Shown in pieces: positions 10,943 through 22,104 of a DNA stretch of 64,000 nt. The position numbers and the translations under genes are program-made. Source of the DNA: Rhabdophis nuchalis (taxonomy: Eukaryota > Chordata > Lepidosauria > Squamata > Natricidae); assembly GCA_039707465.1 (NCBI GenBank), contig CM077643.1, forward strand, positions 318,189,919-318,253,918. The letters run 5' to 3'. The notes below the pieces were generated by a model that made no database searches, had not been told where the DNA came from, and saw only the letters and a program-made list of their open reading frames with translations. Each line of letters starts with the position of its first letter. Positions within the stretch are counted from its first letter, which is position 1.

Positions 10943-11036
10943 TTTTCAACTGTGAGAACTTTAAGGCATGTGGCTGGCTGGGGAATTCTGGGAGTTGAGG
11001 TCCACATGCCTTAAATTTCCCAAGATTAAGAAACAG
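10943..11036. repeat. Foldback repeat, family A
   Basis: Shares GGCTGGGGAATTCTGGGAG with 1-126. TTTAAGGCATGTGG and its inverse CCACATGCCTTAAA form the outer arms. Diverged from the copy at 1. Confidence 0.7.
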
Positions 11037-12022
11037 TGTTGTGGAGCGTTTGATATTTTGTATAGCTTTTACATCTGGATTAGGGAAAAACCCTCCTGTA
11101 AATCGTTTCTACATCATTAGGATGATAAAATGTCCCCTTAAATACTTTTATGTGCATTCTATTACTACTGTGAAAAGGATGAAGCATAGTTAGCTAGGGC
11201 AATAATGATGACATTTGTATATATTGTTAACAGAGTATGTATCTCAGTTGTTGTTTTGTTTTTTAAAGTCTCTGAACAACAGGTATTTTTTTTCTGCTTG
11301 ATTGAATTCTTTAATCATTTTCTGAAGTTATATGTAAAAAAAAACTTCTGATAGCAGCGGCATGCAATTTTGAGTGCCTGCTGCATGTGCCATTATTTTT
11401 TTAATGTATGTTGTCTAGCAAAACAAGGAGGGGGAATAGAATAAGAAAAGCATCAAACCTGTCACCTATTTTGACACTGAACATGCATAACTAAAGTTCA
11501 GAAATTCTGTCTGTCTGTAATTGACTTTCAAACAGTTACAAAAAACAACTTACTGAGAATGCTTAAAGAAAGAATTATCCTTTCATGGTTCTACAATATG
11601 TTGCTGAATTATAAATCAACGTTGAGGTTTTTGTAACTGTGCACTTATTTTAACGGTGTGTGTTATGAGCTGGGCTCGGCTTGATGAGCTCTTGAGTTTT
11701 AATTAAACAAACAGAAGCAAAGAAGATCTCAAAAGTGTAGAATCTGCTCAGATCTGCTCTATTAACCACAATGAAGGTACCAACAAATAAAAAAACAGTG
11801 CCATGATCCAGTCTGACCCAAGATTTTGAAAATTCCTTTCAGGAGGTAATTGTATGGCTTAATCCCATTCCTGAGTGGAGACATGAAGAATCAACTAAGC
11901 AAATGCTAGTTCAGGAGGTTTCACTTGGACTTCTCAATATATATTTTCAATTTCATGCCAAGCCCAACCAAGCTGTCCTATTCTCCATTTCTCCAAAATA
12001 CCAATGGAGCTGTTAATTCAAC
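11037..12022. other. Unannotated sequence
   Basis: AT-rich, with T-runs. 11663-11900 is slightly less AT-rich and could be an old interspersed repeat, with no ends visible. Confidence 0.4.
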
Positions 12023-12530
12023 GTTGCTTTTTTCAGGAGGCAACTGGACTTCCTTGTTTTTTCTTCGAAGATGTCTTGCTTCTCATCCAAGAAGCTTCCT
12101 GTCAGAGCTGAAGAAGCTTCTCAGATGAGAAGCAAAACCTTTTCAAAGAAAAAGCAAGAAAGTCTAGTTGCCACCTGAAAAAGCACCTTTGGGACAGGGG
12201 TGGGTTCCGGCAGGTATGATCCGGTACGGGTGTACTGGGAGCAGCAGGCACCGTACCGTAACAGTGCTTTGAGGGCCCACCCATCCGTGTTCCTTGCTGT
12301 ATTTGGGCACCATTTGTACATGCTCACGCAGCGTACGGCGCCTTTGCAATGCTCTGCTGAGCAGCTGGAGTGTCGCAGCGTAGTGGGTGCTCATGTGTGC
12401 ACAGTGCATGTGCATGTGGTAGACGCCCGGCCCCGTTGCAGCGTGCTGGTTGCGATGGGATCCGAAACCCACCACCATGGGACAACCATGGGACAACCAT
12501 GACCTGGATGACTGAGAATCTCTACAGTAA
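12023..12530. repeat. Foldback repeat, family B, with nested hAT
   Basis: Bases of about 12028-12098 and 12115-12186 are inverted copies (core TTGCTTCTCATCCAAGAAGC and its inverse), making arms of roughly 70 bp. The family continues after the hAT insertion at 12483-12530 (GGATGACTGAGAATCTC, inverse of 63848-63880). The copy at 63848-64000 is in the opposite orientation. Confidence 0.75.
12195..12474. mobile_element. Non-autonomous hAT, TIR type CAGGGGTGGGTTCC
   Basis: Starts CAGGGGTGGGTTCCGG and ends CCGAAACCCACCA. The flanks CTTTGGGA (12187-12194) and CCATGGGA (12475-12482) match at 6 of 8 bases. GC-rich interior without a transposase frame. An 11-bp tandem copy (CATGGGACAAC twice) follows the right end. 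Related copies: 21834-22096, 44438-44804, 57639-58102 and an end at 63630-63655. Confidence 0.8.
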
Positions 12531-13084
12531 TGGAGCCATTACTTTCAAAGGAAGTATGAGCTTTTTAAGCAATACATTGTGAAATAATAAGAAAAAAGGT
12601 CAACTTGAGAAAAGGGAACTACTTTCGCTCTAAATATGATTGGCTCTAAATCAGCAGGAGGAAAAGAAAATTCTGGAGTGAGGTACTGTATATAAAATTC
12701 CTATAGCCTTGCATCCAGCAACAGGTATATGTTATATTCATTCTATGCAGGATAAGAAAATGGCATAGAGCCATGCTTTCATTCACAGTTGCTATGCAAC
12801 AATGTTTGTAGTCCTATAATGCCTCTTGGGGTGCACTTACATGTGACATATATTTAACAAATTGCATCCAGAATTATACCAGTATGAGTACCATGAAAGA
12901 AAATAAACCTATATGAATGAGGCCACCCAAATAATAATTTCACAGATTGTTCACATAAATTGCCATTCTAGGTATGATATTTTTAAAAGTATGGATTATA
13001 CTTAAACTGAGATATACATGGATGTATGGGAGAAATGATTTAGCTCCATGTAGTCATACCATCTATCATAATTCCATGCTTTTA
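12531..13084. other. Unannotated AT-rich sequence
   Basis: Nothing recognised. Confidence 0.5.
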
Positions 13085-13092
13085 ATTTAGAT

Positions 13093-13962
13093 AAGTGGTT
13101 CTTAACCTGGGCAATATTGCTCCTCGGGGGTGATTTTGTTTTTCAGGGGGGTGATGGAGCAAAAAGGGGCAACGTGGGGGCAAAGGAACGGAAGGGGGCA
13201 ATATGGGGGGATGGAGCAAGAGGTTTTGGGGACACTTTTGAGACTCTTTTCGTACAGTGAACTGCTATATATCTGTCGTACAAAAACATCAGATCGCTCA
13301 CTATTAGTGGATTGAACTGTGTTTTAAAATGTTCCTCCAGCTAACTTCAGTACAGAACGCCGTACATATGTGAATATGCATTGCTCATCTTCATGCGCAA
13401 TGCGCAGCAGCCTCTATCACTCCTCCCATACAGTGGTGCGCCATTGGCCTTTTTACAGTGTGAATGAATATATATTTTCCTCGAATCTTAATTTAGTTTC
13501 AGAGTTTTCATCTTGAAATTCTTAGTTCCTGCATTGCGGTTTGTTCTTATGCCCTTTCTATATTTCTTTTTGCAACTTAAAATTCACTTGTGATTAAATC
13601 ATTAAATGTTACTGTTTTTTTCGGGCATTTCATTTTCTGGCAATTGAATTTTGTTTTCAGTGGTCATTGCATTTAAGTGCCATTGAATTAGCTGTAATAC
13701 ATGTATCATGAAGTTTGGGAGTAAAGTGATGGGTGGCATCAGAATTTTTCACACAGTTGAGATATAGGAGAAAGACTTGAAATAAATTATTTGCATCGAT
13801 ATGTCCTGATGACAATTTTAAAGAAAACAAAAAATGTGTTTGCATAAATTGAAGAATTATTTCCCTGTGTTGTGATTGAGAGGTTATGTTGGGGGAAGGG
13901 GCGATAATAACTTCCTCAATGGCTCAAGGGGGCGATTCTTTCAAAAAGGTTAAGAACCACTG
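13093..13962. mobile_element. hAT element, 870 bp, TIR GTGGTTCTTAACC
   Basis: Ends AAGTGGTTCTTAACC and GGTTAAGAACCACTG are inverted copies. Flanks ATTTAGAT (13085-13092) and ATTTGGAT (13963-13970) match at 7 of 8 bases. The subterminal G-rich stretches (GGGGGTGATTTTG left, GGGGGCGATTC right) are also inverted relatives. The middle, 13560-13850, is AT-rich and long enough to be a transposase remnant, but I see no diagnostic motif. Confidence 0.88.
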
Positions 13963-13970
13963 ATTTGGAT

Positions 13971-14817
13971 TAACCTTTCACTAGCAATTATTGGCCCTGT
14001 AAGAAACATATATAATAGTACCTGTTCTAGGCCAAAGTGTATATATACAAAAGAACATTCAACTGACACAGAATTTTTTTTCAAAGGTTGTGATGGTAAC
14101 AAATTGAAGTGCGGTTTCTTGTTTAAAATGTTTTCTTGGCATTTTTAATAGCAGATAGGAACTGCAATTTATATTGTAGTCACTCCAGTATAGTAAGATG
14201 CAGGGACCATATCTATATCTTTTGATATTTCATCTTCTACTAAATCTTCCAATTTTTAGATGACCCAAATCTTTAAGACTCATCCATCATTTCATGAGGC
14301 AGTCTTGATATAAAATACAGCAGAGGCACACAGCGCTCTTTGATGGAGAGTATGCTTCATGTTGTTTTTCCACTGCTTCAATATAAATGTCATTTGAACT
14401 GAAAGTCTGTCTCCTGGCAGGCTCTTGAAAGCATAACTATCCCCACTGTTATTAATATACGGGCTGAAGTGGTTAAAATTGCACAACGAATTAGTAGACA
14501 AGCAGAAGTCAAACTTCAGTCAAACAACATGAGACTGAATTCAAAGAGATGAGACTGATATTCAAAGAAATGAACAGGGATGGGAATATATCCTCTTTTA
14601 GCAAAGATTACATTTGATGCTTCTTCATTTTGAAAACAAAGAGGAAAAGGAGACACAGGACAAAAGTATATGAACTTGCACACGGTATGGAGAATGTGGT
14701 TAGACAGAAGTCCTGGTCCCCTGAACATCCCCTATTCTATTCAGGATAAAATGAAGAACATATGTAATAAAATAAACATAATAGAATCACGATCATACAA
14801 GGTGAGCAGCCGACAAT
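13971..14817. other. Unannotated AT-rich sequence
   Basis: Nothing recognised. Confidence 0.5.
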
Positions 14818-14950
14818 TTAGACAGCTTTAAAAACAAATGTTGGGTAATCATTTGTCTGAAATGGTATAGCGTTCTCTACCTGAGCAGGAGGTTGGACTA
14901 AAAGATCTCCAAGGTCCCTTCCAGCTCTGTTGTTCCATTCCATTCCATAG
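14818..14950 (+). mobile_element. CR1 LINE 3' end
   Basis: Only the last codons (CATTTGTCTGAAATGGTATAG region) and the 3' UTR remain, ending in a short CCATT repeat. More diverged than the other CR1 copies. Confidence 0.8.
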
Positions 14951-15380
14951 ATATTTCTTTACCTCACTCACATACTCCACCCCACTGTCCCCACTCCATG
15001 TTGCACCGACTGCTCATATCCTTGGGCAGTCCTTTGAAACCCTGCACACTTTCCCCAAGCTGTGCCACATCCCTTATTACCATCCCCAACTCAAATTGTA
15101 CCTTCTCATATCTGGCTGCATCATCCCTGACCTGCACAGCACTTATGTGCCTGCTGCCCTGGAACTTCCAATTTCCCGACACCTTCTCCTTTGACATTCC
15201 TTGTACAAAGCTGGCAGGGACCATTGGAAACAACTGAGTGTGTGCTGACTGAGGTAGCATAATGGCATAATGCCACAGCAGCAGTGAAGCTGCCACAACT
15301 TTGCCAAACTGCAATCCCATGTGAGTCCTGGATTTGGATGCATTGTGCAAGTTAGCCCATTTGGGGTACATTGATTAAAA
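14951..15380 (-). other. Unidentified GC-richer block with a 135-codon open frame
   Basis: About 430 bp between two CR1 copies differ from the surrounding AT-rich DNA. On the minus strand the frame 14964-15371 is open for 135 codons and includes a segment with mixed charged and hydrophobic residues (VRDDAARYEKVQFELGMVIR). I recognise no family. It may be an uncharacterised repeat or a retroposed fragment; a chance open frame is also possible. Confidence 0.35.
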
Positions 15381-15535
15381 AATTGTTACCCTATGATGTT
15401 CCATGTTGCACATGGAAGGTTGAAGGTTACAAACAAAAAAGCCACAAGAATTTTAATAGTATATAGATTAGGTTAATTTATGGAATAAATGTGGGTTCCA
15501 GTCACTATGTTGAACTAGAGTAAGGTTTGTTGAAC

Positions 15536-16275
15536 CTAAAGTAAGGTTCTACATTTAGGCAAGAAAAACAAAATGCACAGGTACAGTATAGGTGGTACCT
15601 TGCTCAATAGTAGCAACTGTGAGAGGGATCTTGGAATCCTAGTGGACAACCATTTAAATATGAGCCAGCAGTGTGCAGCAGCTACCAAAAAAGCCAACAC
15701 AGTTCTAGGCTGCATAAACAGAGGGATAGAATCTAGATCACGTGAAGTGTTAATGCCACTGTATAGTGCCTTGGTAAGGCCACACTTAGAATACTGCATA
15801 CAGTTTTGGTCGCCACGATGTAGAAAAGACGTGGAGACTCTGGAAAGAGTGCAGAGAAGAGCAACCAAGATGATTAGGGGACTGGAGACTAAAACATATG
15901 AAGAACGGTTGCAGGAGCTGGGTATGTCTAGTTTGATGAAGAGAAGGACCAGGGGAGACATGATAGCAGCCTTCCGATATCTCAGAGGATGCCACAAAGA
16001 AGAGGGAGTCAAACTATTCTCCAAGGCACCTGGGGGCAGGACAAGAAGCAATGGGTGGAAAATAATCAAGGAGAGAAGCAACTTAGAACTAAGGAGAAAT
16101 TTCCTGACAGTTAGGACAATTAACCTCTGGAACAGCTTGCCTCCAGAAGTTGTGAATGCCCCAACCCTGGAAGTCTTTAAAAAGATGTTAGATAGCCATT
16201 TGTCTGAAATGGTATAAGGTTCCTGCCACGCAGGTGGTTGGACTAGAAGACCTACAAGGTCCCTTCCAACTCTGC
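15536..16275 (+). mobile_element. CR1 LINE, longest copy, open RT C-terminus
   Basis: 5'-truncated CR1. The frame is open from about 15541 (KVLHLGKKNK) through 15573-16217, at least 214 codons. Landmarks in order: ERDLGILVDNHL, CAAATKKANTVLGCINRGI, LVRPHLEYCIQFWSP, ETLERVQRRATKMIRG, EERLQELGMSSLMKRR, NLWNSLPPEVVNAPTLEVFKK, HLSEMV. These correspond to the RT thumb and C-terminal region; the YADD catalytic block lies upstream and is lost. A 3' UTR of about 55 bp follows. Few lesions, so fairly young. It serves here as the reference copy for the family. Confidence 0.93.
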
Positions 16276-16386
16276 TATTGTATTGTATTGTATTGTATTG
16301 TATTGTATTGTATTGTATTGTATTGTATTGTATTGTATTGTATTGTATTGTATTGTATTGTATTGTATTGTATTGTATTGTATTGT
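16276..16386 (+). repeat. (TATTG)n microsatellite at the CR1 3' end
   Basis: 22 uninterrupted TATTG units continue directly from the CR1 3' terminus, which itself ends in one such unit in other copies. Confidence 0.97.
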
Positions 16387-18370
16387 AGATATACAGTACT
16401 TCTGATTTCATGAAATATGATTGCTTTTAACCAGCTGGTCTGATTTCTTTTTTAGGACAACCGGCCATCAATTCTATGCCATTTCAATTCATATAGGGTC
16501 CCTCCACACATGCACTTCGGTGATCTCTGCTTCAGTTTTTAGAAAGGTTACAATGTGAGAGATCCGTCTGTGATGACAAAATACATATACCTAACGATGA
16601 AGGAAGTAATATGCAAAGATACATGCTATATATAAAGTGCTAAAACCAATTTCTTAATAATAAAAAGAAATAAAAACTAAATGGCTAGAGAATAAGGTTA
16701 AAAATCAGATTATGCATTATACAGAGTAAAGTGGAAGAGAAGTTCAAAAAGATACTTTTTGCTTAGGTAAGAACAAAAATGAAAAGAACTGCATTTCCAC
16801 CTGAGATTAAGCATTCATTTTGCCTTAAGCTTTAATAGGCTACAGTTTATTGTCATCCACTGAACTGGTATATAGACGTACGAGTAATGAAATAACAAAG
16901 ACATATCAAAACCGAACATCTACACGTAGAGAGGATCAAGTGAAAAATATCAGTTGGAAGATTGGTATTGTAGCAAATAACATTTGATGGACCAGCAACG
17001 ATTTACTGAATCACTAACGAGATCATGCTAAATTGGTTTATTGGCTAGGAGCCTTATATGAGTTTTAGATGTACTATTAGATGTACCAAACACCAAAATT
17101 GATGACATGTGCATGTGGGATCTGGACGCATGCTATTCTGTTGTTTGGTATCATATGTCAGTTTGATCTAGATTGGCTTAATACCAAGTAATCAATTTAG
17201 GCTTGCAAAATTACATGGCTACGAAATGTGATGTAAGGAAGGAGAAAGTTTATTTTAAATAAAAAGAAGCTTACTGAAATATGAAGTCAATTATTATTCC
17301 AAAACAAAACAATACGAAAATTCAGGTTTGAAAGTTCAATTGCCATACCCCTTTTACTCTTCATAGAGTTCATCATTTGTTGCACTTGTACTGAATTTTT
17401 TTTTTTTAGGTTACATTTTTAGAGTTGAACAAAAGTGAGAGGATTAAAAAGAGGAACATTTCCATATATTTCTAAACCCTTTCTTTTCCTCCTTTTGTGC
17501 CTTTCAGATCTCACACCCACTCTTTATAGTGCACAGTCTTCTACTAATAATAAACAAACACCATTGGATAACTTTCCGTGTCTCTTTTTAAAAGAAGGCA
17601 TTGGGGAAATTTTGTTGTCCCATAAGGTGAGAAAGCACAGTTCTCCTGGCAAAGGGAGAAGACACCAGCTGTTCTCCTGCTACAGAAATTGAAAGACAGT
17701 CAGTAAAAGCACCACATTCATTTTTGCTATTCTTTCTTTGTTGACGCATCACAACTGTGTTGGTGGAATCCCGGAGGAATTACTCAGACTATTTCAACAG
17801 TTCAAAGTGTAATAGTAAAAAAAAGTCACATTTTCCCCACACAGAAGAACAGTTTATTTGTGTTATCAGAATTCATAGCAAAGGCAGAAAGGTGGATTTC
17901 CTCCTCCACTCAACTACCACCTCCCTTTTGTTATTTAAACTACTGAAAAACCAGCCACGGGGAAAATTTAAGAGTAACCAAGATATGTTAGGGTGTGAAG
18001 ATGAAAAAAAAAATCTTTTACAATGAGAGAGGAATTTCAGGTTAAGTAAAAATCACGGAAAAATAGCCTATGCAAATTCAACAAATAGGAGATAAAGAAA
18101 AGGATAGTAGAGTTAGTGGAGAAGAGAAATATTGAAACAAATCATGAGAGATACTCAGAAGTGGAGTGGTGGTAAACCTACAGTAGGATTCCTATGAATT
18201 CCAAAGAAACTGACTTGAGGTTGCCTGAAAAGGTTCTCAAAACTCTATTTTGACAAGGCATGATGCAAAAACATGCGGTCATTTCAGCAAAATCTTAGAA
18301 GTAGAAATGATGCACTTTCCAGACGCAACCTTTCCTGCATGAAGAGGCAATCATACTAATTATTATATAT
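16387..18370. other. Unannotated AT-rich sequence
   Basis: About 2 kb with T- and A-runs near 17398 and 18005. Open frames of 85-89 codons at 17435-17692 and 17757-18026 show no recognisable domain. Nothing else seen. Confidence 0.45.
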
Positions 18371-18371
18371 A

Positions 18372-18569
18372 CAGTAGAACCTCTGGTCATGGCCATAATT
18401 CATTCCATAATTTTGGTCACAAACCGACTTGGTCCTGACCCAAACCTAATTTTGGAAGTTTGCGCTTACAAAAAAATGGGGAAATGGACTGCGGAAAAAA
18501 ATATGTGAATTTTTTGGTTGGAACCCAATTTGGTCATGGTCAGAAGCTTTGTGATCAGAGGTTCTACTG
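18372..18569. mobile_element. Tigger/pogo-like MITE, 198 bp
   Basis: Ends CAGTAGAACCTCTGGTC and GATCAGAGGTTCTACTG are inverted repeats of about 16 bp, flanked by TA on both sides (18370-18371, 18570-18571). TA target and CAGT... ends fit Tc1/mariner pogo-group elements. No transposase. Confidence 0.85.
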
Positions 18570-18571
18570 TA

Positions 18572-19439
18572 AGTAAATCTACACATCAATGAATGTACTT
18601 GCTTCTTTAAACTCTCTGGTCTTTTCCCATTTCATGAAAAAGCAGATGGCACTGATTCAAAATTACTTTTAAAATGATCGTATAAAAAGAAAATATGTGT
18701 ATATCAAATACGCTGCATGAGAAAATTTTCCATTACAAGTTCAATATAATTCATTGAAGAAAGAACGTAGAAATCCATGGAGAAGATGCAAATCTCCCAT
18801 TCATAATTCTCTTGATTTTCCTGTATGCCATATTCACCAACATGAACTCCTATGTCATATTTCTGTCTAGTTCTGATGGTTCCACTGACTGATTTGGGAA
18901 TAGGGATATCAATATGCACTGCATGAATGATGTTTCATGGGGGGAAAAACTTCTTGGAGGGTAGAGAGTCTCTATACCCTGACAACAAGAAACCCAGGCT
19001 GACTGTGTGGTTTATTAGTTGCTTGTAAAACCAATCTAACAAGGCATATGGGTAGTTCACATGTTCTTCATACTTACATGCATATAATTTTTCAACCTGG
19101 TACCTTTTCAATGTGTTGGACAACATCTCAATTTCTTGGCAACCTTCTTTTGTGTGTATTTCATTTGGCCTCTATATTAATACCTCAGATTTATGACAGG
19201 TAAGGATTTTTGTTATAAAAATTAGGCTATGATTGTCATATTTTATGGTCAGTATGTAATGACTTCTGACCTTTTTAAAAAAAAATATATATATTTTGAA
19301 ACTCAGAGCTCTACAAACATGTTTCTTCTCAAGGGGATAGGTATATCTGTATATACAAATACCACAAATAATCAGCTCAAAAACGTAACACACATATAAA
19401 TTTTAAATTATAGTTTAAATGTAGTTTTTAAATTTTCTA
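18572..19439. other. Unannotated AT-rich sequence
   Basis: Nothing recognised. Confidence 0.5.
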
Positions 19440-19672
<233 letters not shown>

Positions 19673-19679
19673 CACAACG

Positions 19680-21154
19680 GAACTCATGGATTTCTGTCTA
19701 GATGGTCTCTGGTAATGAGCCGAAAGGCAGAAAAGGAAACAGTATGTCTCCTCCCTTTAATTGGGGCCCTAACAGGGTGTTGTGGAACAATTATAAATAC
19801 CAGAAAATTTCAATATTTTGCCCTAATTCCCATTTCTTTTACATATATCTCTATCATCTGCCTACCTGCCTCTCTCAATATTCCACATTCATTGCAGGTT
19901 CTAACACATAAACACTTTAGCTAATGACTATTATATAATTCAGTTTTATTTTTCATGTCAGATTAATGAAGCTTTGATATCGGAGGGGGAGAGAGTAAAT
20001 GGTAAGAAAGGAAGTGGAAAAGATTCTATCTCAGCATAGCTTGATTGAATGCATAAATAATAGATTTTAATTCCTAGCCACACAACATTATAAAGAGGTA
20101 AATGACTGTTTGAAAATATATGTTAATGGATGCAAAAAATGTACCTAAGGAGATTTGTACAACAACTCTTCTACAGCTACTAGAGCCTACACACAGTCAA
20201 CATGGACAATTTTTTAGTCCTTCCTTTGTATACTGTTGAGGGATAGAGGGAAAATATGTGCTACAAATGAGTGCTCACAGGACAATTAGAGATATATTGG
20301 TAAGTATATTGTCTTTCATCTCTTAGCCTCTTTCCAAGTGGTGATGCATACGTAATATGTTTTTAACTTGCCTTATAAACCCTGGGGCAACTCTTGAACC
20401 AAGAGTTATCAATTATCAATACATTCTACAAAATACTAAACACTATATATTGAAAGATAATTGTTTCAGTTTTTGAAACTTTTCGGCTCCTGTTGTGCAA
20501 GCAAAGATCTTCTGGTGTGATGTTGGCAGAATGCACTACCTTCTCCTTCTGGTAAACTGCACAATAGCAGAAAGAGAGTGTATTTATAATATTTTTCTAA
20601 TTTCTATTTCACTTAAAACCTCTAACTCGACTTCTCATAGCCTCAAGAACTACAAAATCAAATTTCAGATATATAATTCCTACACCTCTGACAATATGGG
20701 GGAAATACCAACTCAAAATTAACCTTTAGGATGGCTGAATCTATCTAGTTCATTGCCATTAATTTCTCAACTTTGACAGTAAAAGGATTCTTACCCCATG
20801 TTTGTTTTTCTGCCTTTTTAAAAAGAAGATATGTTTAATACATATATATGTTCGTTCATATAGTATTTTCCATACAGCTGAAAGAACTGAATAATTATTT
20901 TTATCAAACCAAGTAATCTTACTTTAAAAACTTGATATTTAGTTGTCTGTGCAAAGTAAATGCTTCCCTACTCTGAGATAGGGTTCCAAAACAGTTGATG
21001 ACATGGCATATCATTCTTCCAATTAAACGATAAAAGTTGAACATGAGAATGAGGTTCCAAGCATTTTGGCACTTCTTGGATGTTTGCTTAGAAATTACCC
21101 TGAGTGTTTTATTCTGTATGTCTATGTTCAATGTGAACCACTTTGAAAAAGAAA
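19680..21154. other. Unannotated AT-rich sequence
   Basis: No family or exon-like frame seen. Confidence 0.5.
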
Positions 21155-21156
21155 TA

Positions 21157-21549
21157 TAGGTAGTCCATGACTTACAACCATTACTAAGCCCAAAATTTAT
21201 ATTATTGAGTGGGAAATTTGTTAAGTGAGTTTTGCCCTGTTTTATGGCTTTTCTTGACACATTTGTTCAGAGAATCACTGCAGTTGTTAAATTAGTAACA
21301 CTGTTGTCAAGTGAGGCTTTCCCATTGGCTTTGCTTGTCTTAAGATCACAAACGGTGAACACAAGACCCCAGGAAACCGCAACCATCATAAATATGAACC
21401 AAAATGTCCAGCATTTGAATGTAAATTACATGACCATGGGGACACTGCAATGGTCATAAGTGTGAAAATGGTCACAAGTCACTTTTTTCAGTGGTATTGT
21501 AACTTTGAATGGCCACTAACTAAACTGTTGTTAAGTTGAGGACTACCTG
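21157..21549. mobile_element. TA-target MITE, family C (GGTAGTCC ends)
   Basis: Starts TAGGTAGTCC and ends GGACTACCTG, with TA on each side (21155-21156, 21550-21551). The interior has the AACTTACAAC/GTTAAGTGAGTTTTGC and GGTCATAAGTGTGAAAATGG blocks shared by 28727-29657, 47964-48330, 55700-56090 and 63166-63440. Abundant non-autonomous DNA element; superfamily uncertain, mariner-like by target. Confidence 0.82.
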
Positions 21550-21833
21550 TAAGAAAAATCTCACCTCTTCTGAAGCCTGGTGCTCATATGACTTTTTTGA
21601 TACAGCAGCCACTCCAGGACCATTTCTCTCTCCAACATTAGAGCAAGGTATGAAACCCTTAGCAGCTCAAGAGACAGTCTCTGGTTCATAAGGGAGTTTG
21701 TACAAAATGATCTGATAAACCTTGGAAGAAAACATTTTCTTATGGCTTCTAGACTTCCAGATTACCAGAACTCATAGCACAAAGCCCACAGTATATTTTT
21801 GTTTAATTAATTATTTCTGTGGTAATTGTGTAT

Positions 21834-22096
21834 CAGTGGTGGGATCCTCCCAGCTTAACAACAAGTTTGGTGATCGCGCGATTTGCATCTGCTGTTCGAA
21901 GAAATCTTCACTTCCAGGTTTCTTTAGAGGAGTAACATAGCTGATTCGAGCGGAAATCGGCTCTGCCGCGCGAATCAGCTGAGAAGATAAAGGTGGGAAA
22001 ATAGCATGGGCATCTGATTGTCAGGCCGAACCAGTTTGTTCCAAGTTGATCGTCGGAGCTACCGGTTCGCCCAAACCAGTTGAACCCCCACCCCTG
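21834..22096. mobile_element. Non-autonomous hAT, 263 bp
   Basis: Ends CAGTGGTGGGATCC and GAACCCCCACCCCTG. The TSD is TTGTGTAT (21826-21833) / TTGTGTAC (22097-22104), 7 of 8. The interior holds CpG-rich GATCGCGCGATTTGC and a CCGGTTCGCCCAAACCAGTT segment. Confidence 0.85.
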
Positions 22097-22104
22097 TTGT
22101 GTAC

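Noticed and set aside
12164..12502. Overlapping 100-110 codon frames on both strands
   Set aside because: They span the hAT/foldback junction and reflect its GC-rich interior.
15536..16411. 291-codon minus-strand frame ending in a repeating IQYNT peptide
   Set aside because: Antisense of CR1 continued through the (TATTG)n array; the sense strand holds the real RT C-terminus.
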